This document shows, one piece after another, positions 24,998-35,394 of a stretch of 64,000 nucleotides of DNA. Position 1 is the stretch's first letter. Every line of letters begins with the position of its first letter. Origin of the DNA: Coix lacryma-jobi var. lacryma-jobi (taxonomy: Eukaryota; Streptophyta; Magnoliopsida; Poales; Poaceae); the NCBI GenBank assembly GCA_009763385.1, contig CM019822.1, positions 9,704,127 through 9,768,126 of the forward strand, read 5' to 3'. A program made the position numbers and the translations under genes. The notes below the pieces were generated by a model. The model made no database searches. It was not told the origin of the DNA and was given only the letters and a program-made list of their open reading frames with translations.

Positions 24998-25382
24998 CTC
25001 AAACTAGTAAATACACTTGCTATTCTATATTTTTTTTGGCAAAACAAGAATACTTGAACTCGAACAGTTTACCAATTGAGTTGCCAAATTATAGGAACTT
25101 GCTACCTATGGCCTCCTCACGTGCAAATTTACGCGCGGCATGCGACTTGCCATCTGCACCCCCCTCCTCATTCAGTGCTCCTGGCGTACGGTTCTCATGC
25201 GGCATGCGGTTAGGCGATTGCATCAGTTGAATAGTGAGTCTACATTTTCTAATTTTGTCAAACCCAAATAGCAAACTATTGGAGAAGAAAACTTTTTTCA
25301 CCTGCCATATGTTTTAGTCACTTGCCAAATCATAATATTTGTCAACTCTTTTTTTTTATCAAACTACTGGAGATGTTCTATG
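24998..25382. mobile_element. Degenerate copy of the PIF-like element found at 52475-53526
   Basis: The block starting TTTTTTGGCAAAACAAGAAT (about 25028) and the block CACTTGCCAAATCATAATAT near 25320 both match, in reverse orientation, the two ends of the 52475-53526 element. The middle GGCATGCGACTTGCCAT segment matches only loosely. Ends are eroded and no target duplication is certain. Confidence 0.6.
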
Positions 25383-25716
25383 TTGTTTAAACGTACTCCT
25401 GGATAACTACCCGTGTCTGTTTAATCGGCCGTTTTTTCTCGCTTAATTAACTGTGTAGCCCGTTTATTAAGTGGCCATATAGCTCGAATAAAAGCTAAAC
25501 AATAGGTTCCAGACTATTTACCCTTTATCATTATGATGAACATTGTCTAAAAGAGTGGGCTACAGACTACAGTACTCCACCTACACTGATGAAAAAATAA
25601 AAAACAATAATGGGTATGCAAACTAAGCGTAGGTCAGTTGATTATGGTGAAATATGTTCATCTCTCAACTTCACGCATGTGCTCATATTTTTCTGGTCTA
25701 TCGAAAGCGACGGAGG

Positions 25717-25887
25717 CAGGGGCGAAGCTCAGTTGAGCTTAGGGGGTGCAAATGCACCCCCACTTCCAAAATTTTAAAAAACAGTAAATTTACTTAAAAT
25801 TTCACCATATATGTACTCCCACAACACATGTATATATACCCACAAGGCAACTGCACACCCCTCTAGTTTACTCTAGCTTCGCCACTG
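25717..25887. mobile_element. hAT-type MITE, 171 bp, with perfect 8 bp target duplication
   Basis: Inverted ends CAGGGGCGAAGCT and AGCTTCGCCACTG are flanked by GACGGAGG on both sides (25709-25716, 25888-25895). CAGGGGCG-type ends and 8 bp duplications are standard for hAT elements. Confidence 0.85.
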
Positions 25888-25895
25888 GACGGAGG

Positions 25896-27187
25896 TGCTC
25901 ATATAATAGGGTATATATGAATACGTTCATATATGTATGTACATACATATGTGTGAGCATTTGCGTCTGTACTGTATTTCATAAAAAATATATATTGATA
26001 TTATCAATTACATAGAGATTCAACCTAAAACACAATTCTTAGAAGAAACAACCAGGAGCAGCAGCGTATGTTGTTAACCGCATCGAGTAATGTTAGATGA
26101 TTTTATACAGTTTTTTTATTAATCTGTGAAGCCTACTTCAAAATATGGAAAAATGAGAAAAATGTTGGTATATCCTGGAAGGTTTCAGGTCAACTGAGAA
26201 AAGGATGCTTAGATGTTCATTTCCTCAGTCATAAGGCACCACGCAAACAACGATAGAAAATTCCACAAAAGGATTGATGAAAAAGAAGGGATCGTGGACA
26301 GTTCTCCTTCTCCACGAAGAGCACAGCATACCACATCCTAACCCGGTAATTGGCTGGTCCCGGCCAGCCAAACGGGCTTCCCCAGCACCAGCAGCGTCCC
26401 TTGGAGAAAGGAACGTTCCTTTCACCCACCTCGCCATCTCGGTATGGATTGCTCGCAACTTTGACTGCCAGAACGAAGCGTGTCACATGTCCTTTTGCAG
26501 TCGCCAGCAGGAGCAGGGCGCAATCGCCAGGAGAAGGCAGGAGCAGAAGCTTTGCCAGCATGAGCCAGGAGCAGGAGTAATCGCCAGGAGAAGTCAGGAG
26601 CAGAAGCTTTGCCAGCTTGAGCCAGGAGCAGGAGCTTTGCCAGCTTGAGCCAGGAGCAGGAGCAATCGCCACTATGAGCTCGGAGCTGGAGGAGCCGAAG
26701 CTCGGCTCGCAAGCAGGAGCAGTCGCCAGCAGCCAGCAGGAGCAGGAGCAGGAGCAGACGAGCAGTTGCCTGACGGAGCTCGAAGCAGGAAGAGCCGAAG
26801 CTCGGCTCGATAAACCCGGCTTCTTGGGCCAGGGCGGATTGGGTTCATGAGCCGGGCCATCGGACCACACGCCCCCACCTGGCCATCCCCAGCCCATTCA
26901 GCGAAATGATTTTTTTGTGTAGTACGGCGTGGAGCTTTTCTATTTAGCCCTCTGGGCGAGCGATTTTTATGTTCAAAGGCCGGCAGTCACTCCCACTCCC
27001 ACGTGCCACCTGGCGACTGGAAGGACGGTGCCACCGCCACCGAATCGCTTTCCTACGTGTCCCAAGAACTGCAGACGCAGCCGTAGCCGCAGCCGAAGCC
27101 GAAGCGGAAGCGGAAGCCGAAGCCGCAGACTGGGTTTTTTTTACATTTTCGGGCGTAGGGTGGATCCGGGTTACGCAAGTTTAGATA
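25896..27187. other. Intergenic stretch with low-complexity repeats
   Basis: 26500-26770 is an imperfect repeat of GCCAGGAGCAGGAGC and CAGAAGCTTTGCCAGC modules. 27065-27125 is an AGCCGA/AGCGGA hexamer run. Long ORFs across the first of these on both strands are consequences of the repeat. Confidence 0.5.
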
Positions 27188-27424
27188 CTCCCTCCGTCCC
27201 AAAATAAATACACCATTAAAATAAGTATATTTTCGGAGTTCAAAATTTATTACAAAATAAGCACATATTTACATAAAGACAAATTAGTACTATTTATTTT
27301 TTTCTACCTTCTTATTTTTCGCGCGTAATGATTATATCTTTTTAGGGGTATAAATGTAATTTCACACTAACCTTAACATCTTCATTCAAACTCTAGAAGT
27401 GCATTTGTTTTGGGACAGAGAGAG
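27188..27424. mobile_element. Stowaway MITE, 237 bp
   Basis: Ends CTCCCTCCGTCCCAAAATAA and TTTTGGGACAGAGAGAG are flanked by TA on both sides. This is the classic Stowaway (Tc1/Mariner) signature. Confidence 0.88.
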
Positions 27425-27426
27425 TA

Positions 27427-28510
27427 AAATTTTATAATATAAACGCGGGTTTTTAAATTTAGGATTCCAACTTTTAACATGAATTCGTATAAGTAACATA
27501 AATTTATATTTTTTTTATATATAAACTCATGAGTTCTTATAGCAAACCCACGAGTTTAGTTAGTTTATGGACTAAAGTGAGTTCGGGTAAAACTATAAAA
27601 ATATGAGATGATGTGGGTTAAAAAGGAGAGTTAATTTGATATGAGTTGAGTTAGATATATGGTGGGTTTGAATCCATTAGTAGGGTGAGATTGCAGATCC
27701 TCTTGTTTTCCCACAGTTCAAGAAAATTGCTATTATAGAACTCTAATAATAGATTTTATTATTATAGGATTTTTATCATTGACTTTACTAAAATAACCTC
27801 TGAAATATTAACACTTTGTTTTACATGATATTTGATTCTTTTAATCATATTTCTTATTTAAATACATGTATTATTTCATAAGCTGACTATTGTCCTCAGG
27901 CCTTCAAAAGACGGATGCATGCCTGGCCTGGGCTAGCTGGCCGCTGCCTGAGCATGGCTTTGTTGTGGCATGTGCTGGGTTCATGGCCCGTGTACATGGT
28001 GCTGGCTGGTTCACGGCCAGTGAATTTTCGTTGGAACATGACTATCATTCATCAAGTCACATGTGGCTTTGCTCATATTTCCCTGATTACTTGCATACAA
28101 GAGTCCATTGCTATAGTAGTCTATTTATGTGATTAGTAGTATATGTGAAGAGACCGACCTTAATTTAAGGACTCGATCTACTAACAAAAATCTTATTAAA
28201 ATGATAAATCTCGGTTCCATTCGCCCTTCGATGAGATGCTAGAGAGAGGAGAGGGGGGATCTGCGATGGTGAAGACTAGGACGGCAGCGGTGGTGGCGAG
28301 ACGCTGGGTCACACTATGCTATTATGTGTTGTTTATATACATCAAAGATTGTGAAAAGTCAAATGTGGCTGGTATTTTTAATGGGCATAAATGAAATAGA
28401 GCAGAACCAAAATGTGTTTTGGACCATACTTTTATGTCCTTAATTAATGACTTGAATGCACTTGATATTAACAAAAATACACTTTTCTTCTTTTTTTGGC
28501 CTTTATATAA
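27427..28510. other. AT-rich intergenic stretch
   Basis: The stretch is AT-rich with no supportable ORF. A GC-richer island at about 27890-28080 has no recognisable product. Confidence 0.45.
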
Positions 28511-28512
28511 TA

Positions 28513-28804
28513 CTCCCTCCATAATCTTTTATAAGGTATATGAAAAATTCTCATTCTTTTATTTTTTGTAAGGCACATGTAGATACAAAATTTGTGGAGT
28601 CCAGGCAACGTCCAATTAAAAACTTCAACAATTACTCTCCTCTAAAATCGAAGCACTATTTTGCATGTAGCGTCCAATCAAAAGACATGATAGCGTTAAA
28701 TAATTACTGTATGTATGCACTTTAATTACTATCGTCATCTTTTCTAGACTTCCTTGATCACTATGAAATCTTTAAATACGTACTATAAAAGATCACGGAG
28801 GGAG
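28513..28804. mobile_element. Stowaway MITE, 292 bp
   Basis: Ends CTCCCTCCATAATCTTTTATA and TATAAAAGATCACGGAGGGAG are an extended inverted pair with TA on both sides (28511-28512, 28805-28806). Confidence 0.88.
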
Positions 28805-28806
28805 TA

Positions 28807-29397
28807 AGACGTAGATACACACAATCTACATACACTCATCTTTACAAACGCACACTCTATCTCTATAGACATTTTTTAAAACTCAACCGATAAATTATGG
28901 AGTTTAACGAAATCATGGCGTCTTGCTGTCGATAGAAACTCGTCTACCATTGACCACCGAATACACATCTCTTGATATATCAATTCGAGATAATTTAAGC
29001 TCGGTTTGAGTTAGGCCAACGGAATAGAATGGTTTATGATTCTAGCAGATAGTAAATTTAGTAAATTTAAGAAGTAATCATAGGGTATTTAGTTTCCATC
29101 CTACTTTTTTACCTATCACATTAAATATTTGAACAAATACATGAAATATTAAATATAAATTAAAAATATTAATTATACAGACTGCGATAACTTTCCGAGA
29201 TGATTTTTAAGACTAATTAGTTAATGATTTGACAATATGCTACAGTAAACATGTGATAATAATAGATTAATTAATCTTAATAAATTCATCATTATTTTCT
29301 AACAGAATATTTAACATTTTATTAATCTATTTTTAATAAACTAAATTAGTCTCGTACATCCGACTTATACCTTTGTTCACTGCAGCTTAGAAGCATA
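28807..29397. other. AT-rich intergenic stretch with a MITE-like fragment
   Basis: From about 29076 the sequence (GGTATTTAGTTTCCATCCTA, then ATTTGACAATATGCTACAGT) resembles a common grass PIF/Harbinger MITE, but I cannot find a matching right end. No gene is seen. Confidence 0.4.
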
Positions 29398-29405
29398 GCG
29401 GCTGC

Positions 29406-29755
29406 GAATTTTTTTTTATTAATAACCCAATTAAATAAAAAATTTCATAATTAACACTGTTTAATTTTTTTTTCAAAACTAACCCTTTTGCCGCGCCGTG
29501 CCGCATGGCGCGGCAAAAGCGTTAGCCGCGCCGTGCCGCATGGCGCGGCAAAAGCGTTAGCCGCGCCATGCATGGCGGCGCGGCAAAAGTGCCACCGTGG
29601 CACCGGCCGGCCACGCAGGCCCGCGTGGGCCCCGCCTGTCAGTTTGCCGCGCCAGGCGGGCTGGCGCGGCTAGTGCGTTTGCCGCGCCAGGCGGTCTGGC
29701 GCGGCCAACGGCTTTGCCGCGCCAGGCGGGGTGGCGCGGCACAGCCGATCTAGAC
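29406..29755 (+). repeat. Left TIR with six GC-rich hairpin units
   Basis: After an AT-rich 85 bp end, the TIR holds six copies of the pattern CCGCGCC(A/G)...(T)GGCGCGG. Each is able to fold as a short hairpin and they are separated by CAAAAGCGTTAG-like linkers. Two adjacent units (from about 29488 and 29523) are direct duplicates. Confidence 0.88.
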
Positions 29756-30297
29756 TCTGGCGCCCGCGGGCTTCTTCCTCCTTTCTCCCTCCTTCTCGGC
29801 CGCCCGCGCCTCCGTCCCGCCGCCGCCGCCGTCGAGCCCCGACGCCGCCGACGTCACCGGCGCCCCCGGGCGCCCCCGTTCCCCGTCCCCGTCCGGCCGG
29901 ACGCCCACCGCGCCGCCGTCACCGGCCGCCCCGGGCGCCCCCGTCCCCGTCCCCGTCCCGGCCGGCCGCCCCCCGCCGCCTCAGTCCCCGCCGCCGCCGC
30001 CGCCGCCGTCGAGCCCGCGCGCCGCCGCCGTCACCGGCCGCCCCCGGGCGCCCCCGTCCCCGTCCCCGTCCCGGCGGCCGCCCCCCGTGCATCGTCCCTG
30101 TCCCCGTGCCTCGTCCCCGCACCCCGGGCGCCCCCGAGCCTCGTCCCCGTCCCCGTCCCGGTCGGCCGCCCCCGTGCGCACCGGCGCCCCCCGGCCGCCA
30201 CCGGCCGCCACCGGGCGCCCCCGGCGACACCGGCCGCCCCCGGCCGCCACCGGCGCCCCCCTCCACCACCGTCTCCACCATCGTCCACGACCGGAAG
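29756..30297 (+). other. C-rich low-complexity leader of the transposase-like gene
   Basis: Extremely C-rich DNA made of CCCGTCC, CCGCCG and CGCCCC runs. ORFs here are Pro/Arg/Ala low complexity and are not credible. It probably forms the promoter/5' UTR, because a GT donor follows GGAAG at 30298 and an AG acceptor sits directly before the ATG at 30775. Confidence 0.45.
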
Positions 30298-30329
30298 GTA
30301 TTTTTTTTTCTTTTTGTTATTTTTTTGTA

Positions 30330-30545
30330 GTTTGCGTTAATTAGTTAGTTAAATAGGTTAGTAATTTAGTTATTTATTTATTTATTTGCTTAGTTAGTTA
30401 TCTAGTTAGTTAGTTAGGTTAGTTAGGTTAGATTAGTTAGTTAGGTTAGGTTAGTTTAGGTGGTTAGTTAGTTAGTTATATAGTTAGTTAGTGTGTTAGT
30501 TAGTTAGTTAGCTAGCTAGTTAGTTAGGTTTATGTTAGGTTAGTT

Positions 30546-30577
<32 letters not shown>

Positions 30578-30680
30578 GTAGGTTAGTTAGGTTAGGTTTA
30601 GTTAGTTAGTTACTTAGTTAGGTTAATTACTTAGTCTAGGGTTTAGGGTTTAGGGTTTAGGTTAATATGTTAGTTAGGTT
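30330..30680. repeat. (GTTA)n microsatellite with three telomere-type repeats
   Basis: About 300 bp of GTTAGTTAGTTAG with variants lies inside the presumed 5' UTR intron. At about 30638-30660 there are three copies of the plant telomere motif TTTAGGG. Confidence 0.85.
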
Positions 30681-30774
30681 AGTGAAGACAACTTAGTATT
30701 TATGTCATTCTGTATTTTAGAGAAGACCATCACTTGACCATCACTTGACCTTAGTTGCACTATTGACTTTGTAG

Positions 30775-32049
30775 ATGGACACTGTATTCACATTGTTTTA
30801 TGGAGGCACAGTTAGTAAACGAGACGGGTTGTTTGATGATAACATGGAACAAGAACTCGAAGTATTTGATGAGCGTCCTTCCTTTACGGACCTTATGTTG
30901 CGTCTGAAGGAGAAGTTTGATGGTGATTTCTCGTTGAAAGGGAGATTTGACAGTGGCAAGATTAGGTCGAACTATGCGTTGTTGCCCTTGCGCAACCAGG
31001 CTGACTGGGCAAAATACCAGGCGATCGTTATGGCTTCCAATTCGACAATGGGTGAGATCGTGGTAGTGGATGGTTTGAGGAAGCAGGCAGAGGCGTCCGA
31101 TGATGGCAACGATGGTGAAGCACAGGAGGTAGGGGATGATGACGATGCAGCTCCGATGACTATGGACGTTGATGGTCACCCCACGCAGGAGACGGTGTAT
31201 GCAACTGAAGATGCCCACGCTGACGTCGGTCAAATAAACAATGATTTTGATGTGGCCGACATAGAGCGGGAGGAGCAGGAGGAGCATGAGGCACAACTAT
31301 TTGATGAAAACTATGATTCTGATGATGATTCAGACTATGACGAAGAAGAGGACAGTTATATTTCTGCTATGCCAGAGCCGGTTCGTGCTATTCCACAACC
31401 GGTTCGTGCTATGCCACAGCCGGTTCCTCAGAATATGCATCCTCCAGGGAGACTAGTCACTGATATACCAGAGGATCATACACATTTTGATGCGTGGGGG
31501 CGTTTTAGCGAAGCACGGTACGTCCAGGAGCAGCCCGAGGAGGAGGGGGGAGGAGGAGGAGGACGAGGAGCAGTACGTCAAGCGCACGACACCACCCTAC
31601 ACGGCTAGTGCAGGCTACATGGCCCTCGGCCATAGCTCGCACTACGCTGGAGGGTCCTCCTCCAGAGGTGGCCTGGACGACACGGCGTGGCAGGTACCTG
31701 GTGCTTACGACTACCCTAGTGGCTACTACACCGGCCCTGGCTGGCAGCCTTGGCCAGAGCAGGGCGCAGCACATGAGCTGGGGTACTCACAGCTAGGTGG
31801 AGCTCCACTACCTACTCAGGAGGACGTGCAGGTACATAAGTTGACCGCTATACATTTAAGTTCGTCAGATATATTTAAGTTGTTTGCTAACATTTATTTT
31901 GAATGTTGCAGGGACCTAGTCAGACGCAGGGGTCACCACGCCGGCAGCCACGCGCACGAGACCGCACGGACGTCACATTCACGCCGAACATGGATCTGTC
32001 GCAGCCGAGGCGTCGGAGGCGGCCTCGTCAGCCGTACACACCTAGCTAG
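30775..32049 (+). pseudogene. MULE-type N-terminal protein without catalytic core, frameshifted
   Basis: Exons 30775-31831 and 31912-32049 are joined by an 80 nt GT/AG intron in phase 0. The ATG follows an AG acceptor directly. Residues 1-100 (MDTVFTLFYGG...; MLRLKEKFDGDFSLKGRFDSGKIRS split over the text) resemble the PB1-like N-terminal region of plant Mutator-like transposases, as I remember them. Then come a long acidic stretch, PEPVRAIPQPVRAMPQPV repeats, a Tyr/Gly/Ser-rich part (SHYAGGSSS, GYYTGPGWQPWPEQG) and a basic tail, QPRRRRRPRQPYTPS. No DDE transposase or SWIM zinc finger lies between, so the middle of a transposase seems lost. The frame changes in a G-run near 31541-31553: upstream codons are in one frame and everything after is in another. 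This is either a one-base indel or a sequencing error. The function is unknown. Confidence 0.6.
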
Positions 32050-32342
32050 GCTTAGTGTTAGACTATATGGATAGGTGATGTATATGTTAGATAACTTGTT
32101 TGAGAACCCTATTATGTACTTCGTGGAGCTTGAGCCACTAAGCCTGGTTTTTATGAGCGCTATTATGTTTCCGTTTATTCAAATTGTGTCAATGTTTGGT
32201 TCCTTGTTATTCCGTTTGCGGAAAAAGACAGGAAAAACGGAAAAACACATTCGATCAAACAGAGACAACACATTAGGACGAAGATCGATCAGGAACTCGA
32301 CCAGTCAGTCGGCGGGAAACCTTGGGGCTTTGCCTGGTGCCC

Positions 32343-32496
32343 ATGCCAGCTTTTGCCGCGCCAACCCTGGGGGCGCGGCTGACGCTTTTGCCGCGCCAGG
32401 CGGGGTGGCGCGGCAAATGCATTAGCCGCGCCAACCCGCCTGGCACGGCAAAAGCGTCAGCCGCGCCCCCAGGTTTGGCGCGGCAAAAGCTGGCAT
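32343..32496. repeat. 154 bp near-perfect palindrome
   Basis: Arms of 77 bp run from ATGCCAGCTTTTGCCGCG to its complement, with ATGCAT at the exact centre (32417-32422) and only about four mismatches by eye. It is built of the same CCGCGCCA/TGGCGCGG units as the TIRs. A third copy of one 47 bp arm is at 32904-32950. Confidence 0.92.
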
Positions 32497-32903
32497 CCCG
32501 ACTGTCCCTGCGATGAACATTAGTAAGGATTTTTCTCTCTCTGTTTGATCGAATGCTACTCTTTTTCTGTCATGTGTGCAGTACTTTTCAGTCACGCTCA
32601 AGTGCTGGTGCTTACCTGCCGGAAGTGGAAGAGGAAGCAATGTTCTCAACTCATCGTTTCTGTGCCAGCAGTACTTGTTCAAAAAGAATCTTCTCTCGAG
32701 GTAGAACGACGCTTTGTTACAAAGGATGTGCGCAAGCAACAAAGAAAGCACCGCACATTTTATTGAGTTCATGTTATTTCTTCTTTGAATGCAGATGAGC
32801 TCGACGACCTGTTTCATGTTGACTTCCCGAGTCTCTGGGCTCAGATGGAGGAGGACGACGCGCATCGCAAGAGCAAGGAAGGCGGTTGCGAGAAGGCCCT
32901 GCA
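32497..32903 (+). other. Segment between two arm copies, possible captured gene fragment
   Basis: The segment lies between direct copies of the palindrome arm. Two candidate exon-like pieces follow AG dinucleotides: from 32581 (reading YFSVTLKCWCLPAGSGRG onward for 40 codons) and from 32796 (DELDDLFHVDFPSLWAQMEE). I do not recognise the protein. A fragment of a host gene picked up by the element is one reading; chance is another. Confidence 0.35.
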
Positions 32904-33013
32904 AAAGCGTCAGCCGCGCCACCAGGGTTGGCGCGGCAAAAGCTGGCATCTTGTTGCACAGCCTTTTCAGTGTCGTGTCCTGTCCTCATAAGTGCTCTGC
33001 AGTTTTGATTCCC

Positions 33014-33107
33014 ATAGACTTTTCAGTGTATAGGCTTTTCAGTGTATAGGCTTTTCAGTATATAGGCTTTTCAGTGATTAGATTTTTCAGCGAATAGCCT
33101 TTTCAGT
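33014..33107. repeat. Minisatellite of about 17 bp, five copies
   Basis: The unit is close to CTTTTCAGTGTATAGG, repeated with variants. It lies in the upstream region of the GRF gene at 33239. Confidence 0.85.
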
Positions 33108-33171
33108 TGCATTAACTACACACTCACAATGCAGCTGAGATAATTCACAAGTTCAAAACCAGGGCTCCGCC

Positions 33172-33179
33172 TATATAAA
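33172..33179 (+). promoter_or_regulatory. TATA box of the GRF zinc-finger gene
   Basis: TATATAAA lies 60 nt before the ATG at 33239, a normal plant spacing for a promoter with a short leader. Confidence 0.65.
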
Positions 33180-33238
33180 CCCATCAGCGCCTTGCATATT
33201 CAACAACTTCAGCAGAGCTTGCGAGGTTCGTAGTAGAG

Positions 33239-33917
33239 ATGTCTGGAGGTTCGTCCAAAGGCGGGAGAGGAAAGGGTGGGAGGAAGGGACCTCCCATTGT
33301 GTGGGAGGGATCTCTTGGTCCTGATTTCTTCTTAGAGGCACTATATGACTTTCCCGTTGAGAGCAAAAAGGATTTCAGCCGGGACCGTCCTCTTAGGGGA
33401 TATGATAACCGTTTAGAGGACTGGCCAAAATGCCGCCATGGTGAGGACTGTTTGGTGCAGATGCTCCACGACGACCTGGAGGCAGGCCGACGTTTCTTCA
33501 AATGCCCGCGAGCATGGGTAACTTTATTTAATTGTTGTTGCTATGCCTCTCATGTTTGCTAATACTTAGTCATTTTGTGAATGACAGTCTTCTATTTCCG
33601 AAGAAAACTGCGGCTTCACCAGATGGGTGGATCCTCCTCCAATATGGCCGCATCAGGAATACATCTATTATCTGCAGCGTCGTATCGACGATCTTGAAAG
33701 AGAAGTTAAAAGCATGCTCAAGGACTATGATGATGACGACAGCGATGCAGGCGGTTCAGATGAAGCAATATGCCTTGATCCATATTGCAACTGCCCGCAT
33801 CACAAGAACAAGGGGCCTCCACCGCCGCCCCCACCACCGCCGCCACCACCACCACCCGCAATGGGAGGCTATTACGGAGAAGGGTCTACTCAGTTTGCTA
33901 TGTGGGACGGCTTCTAG
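33239..33917 (+). CDS. GRF-type zinc-finger protein with coiled coil (element-borne)
   Basis: Exons 33239-33517 and 33588-33917 are joined by a 70 nt GT/AG intron in phase 0, giving 202 residues. The N-terminus is Gly/Lys-rich (GGSSKGGRGKGGRKG). Residues ~66-110 have the GRF finger layout: CRHGEDC, then GRRFFKCP, then NCGFTRWVDPP split by the intron. GRF fingers in other proteins (topoisomerase III, APE2, NEIL3) bind single-stranded nucleic acid. After the finger comes a short coiled coil (YYLQRRIDDLEREVKSML), an acidic Asp patch, a second Cys/His cluster (CLDPYCNCPHH) and a run of about 14 prolines. Small GRF-plus-coiled-coil proteins are frequent in grass genomes, often near transposons. 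The frame is intact, so it may be functional, but its role in the element is unknown. Confidence 0.8.
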
Positions 33918-34290
33918 ACTACTTAGATCACTATGTGCGTGTTGTGTTGTGCCAATCAATTACCTAAGGCATGTTAGGATTAGTCTAGGACCTTTTAACC
34001 AAGTTACGGTAAAAGGTCCTCACATGCCATGTACTAGTTTGTTGTTTGTGTAATGGTTTGCTCTATTCTATTTCTCGTATTTTATCCCACAAAAAATCAA
34101 TGACACATGAACTACCGCAAACAATACAACAACATATAATAAAGCCGAACAAAGTGCAGTTCAAGACTACATAATCGAGGATCCGAAATAAACGGTACAC
34201 GGAAGTACAAACCAACAGTACAATACACTAACAAGTCCACCAAATGACAACGATGTTCATTACTCAATAATGACTACTGAACCTACCACA

Positions 34291-34980
34291 CTACTGAGTG
34301 CAACGAGGCCACTTTCTCTTCCTCACAGCATCCGGATCCTGCTCCATGGCAGCCTTGGCACGGCGCACACGCTCAAGCCTCTTCTCCCTCTCCCCCCTAC
34401 GCTTAGCTGCATCCCTCATTCTTGCCTCTTCCTCATGCTGCTTTTGTGCTGCCTCTTCTTTGCGTCTCTTCTCCAAACGCTCCTTGTCCTCCGCAGCCCA
34501 CTTTTTCATCCTCTCTACGTGCTCCTTGTCCTCCGGCTTCATCTCAGTGTCGATCCACTGCTCGAAGTCACATAGTGGTGGAGGCTCCTGCAAAATACGA
34601 CTAAATCAATTAGGTAATAAAATATAAATGATTTGTCATTCATGTATAGAACAAGCCATCAGCTTCTCACCATCAGTCCAATACGGATCTGTTTAGGTGT
34701 AGGGTCAAAGGCATAATTCTCACACATCCAATACCTCTGACCGTATGTGTGCTCCTCATCAGATATTGCGACCTTACAATCATCGCCGCAGTAGCACATG
34801 GGCACCGGAACACCGCTAGGCAATGGCAAACGGGCATAGGCATTGCCCGTGAGAGGCTGCCTACAATCATCAACGCAATAACAAATGAACATAACACAAA
34901 ATTACTTCATTAAAACAGACAAATAAATCAACAATGTACCGATCTTACCTTGCCTTACTAGCTTTGCCACGCCGCGGCAT
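34291..34980 (-). CDS. Second GRF-like zinc-finger protein with charged helix (element-borne)
   Basis: Three minus-strand exons with GT/AG borders: 34980-34949, 34860-34671 and 34587-34291, giving 172 residues. It starts MPRRGKASKAR. Residues ~30-70 contain CYCGDDCKVAIS, then TYGQRYWMCENYAFDP, the Cys/Arg/Trp spacing of a GRF-like finger; the final CGF..W element is replaced by CENYAFDP. The last exon is a long Lys/Glu/Arg-rich helix (ERMKKWAAEDKERLEKRRKE and onward) ending in a basic WPRCTQ. The gene is open throughout. It converges on the other GRF gene, with about 370 bp between the stops. Lysine/glutamate-rich helices can be chance coiled coils, so only the finger is good evidence of family. 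The function is unknown. Confidence 0.78.
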
Positions 34981-35394
34981 CCTAACAATAAAAAATATGT
35001 CAACGCTACACATACATTCATGATTAATTATAAATCTACATAATGACGTAACAAATATTACACAAAAAAAAATATACACAAAATGAACAAAATATTAAGC
35101 AAAACAGATATAAAAGTCTAATACATGAACAAATCCATCATTAATTAACAACTAACGTCACGACAGTATCAAAATAAATATTGTCTACAAACCCTAACTT
35201 ACAAAAATATGGTTCAATCCTACATTGCAAATATGGATAAAGAACAATCATATGGATCAAAATACCTCTTGTAGACAAGTTTGATTGGGGGAGGGAGATG
35301 AAGAGAGGAGGAATGAAATGGAATGGATTGGATTGAATTGGTTTGGGAGAAGAGAGGAATGGGGAGGAGCCTGCTGCTCGGCGCGGCGGCCAGA
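34981..35394. other. Non-coding spacer before the right TIR
   Basis: AT-rich upstream region of the minus-strand GRF gene, then a GA-rich part (35285-35370) next to the TIR. No gene seen. Confidence 0.5.

Noticed and set aside
26229..26897. 222-codon minus-strand ORF
   Set aside because: Its length comes from the GCCAGGAGCAGGAGC repeat, with low-complexity Ser/Leu/Ala composition.
29597..30340. 247-codon Pro/Arg/Ala ORF in the C-rich leader
   Set aside because: Low-complexity CCCCGTCC repeats are open in several frames on both strands, with no conserved domain.
33014..33107. Short regular repeats considered as a CRISPR-like array
   Set aside because: Units of about 17 bp are contiguous without unique spacers, and this is plant nuclear DNA.
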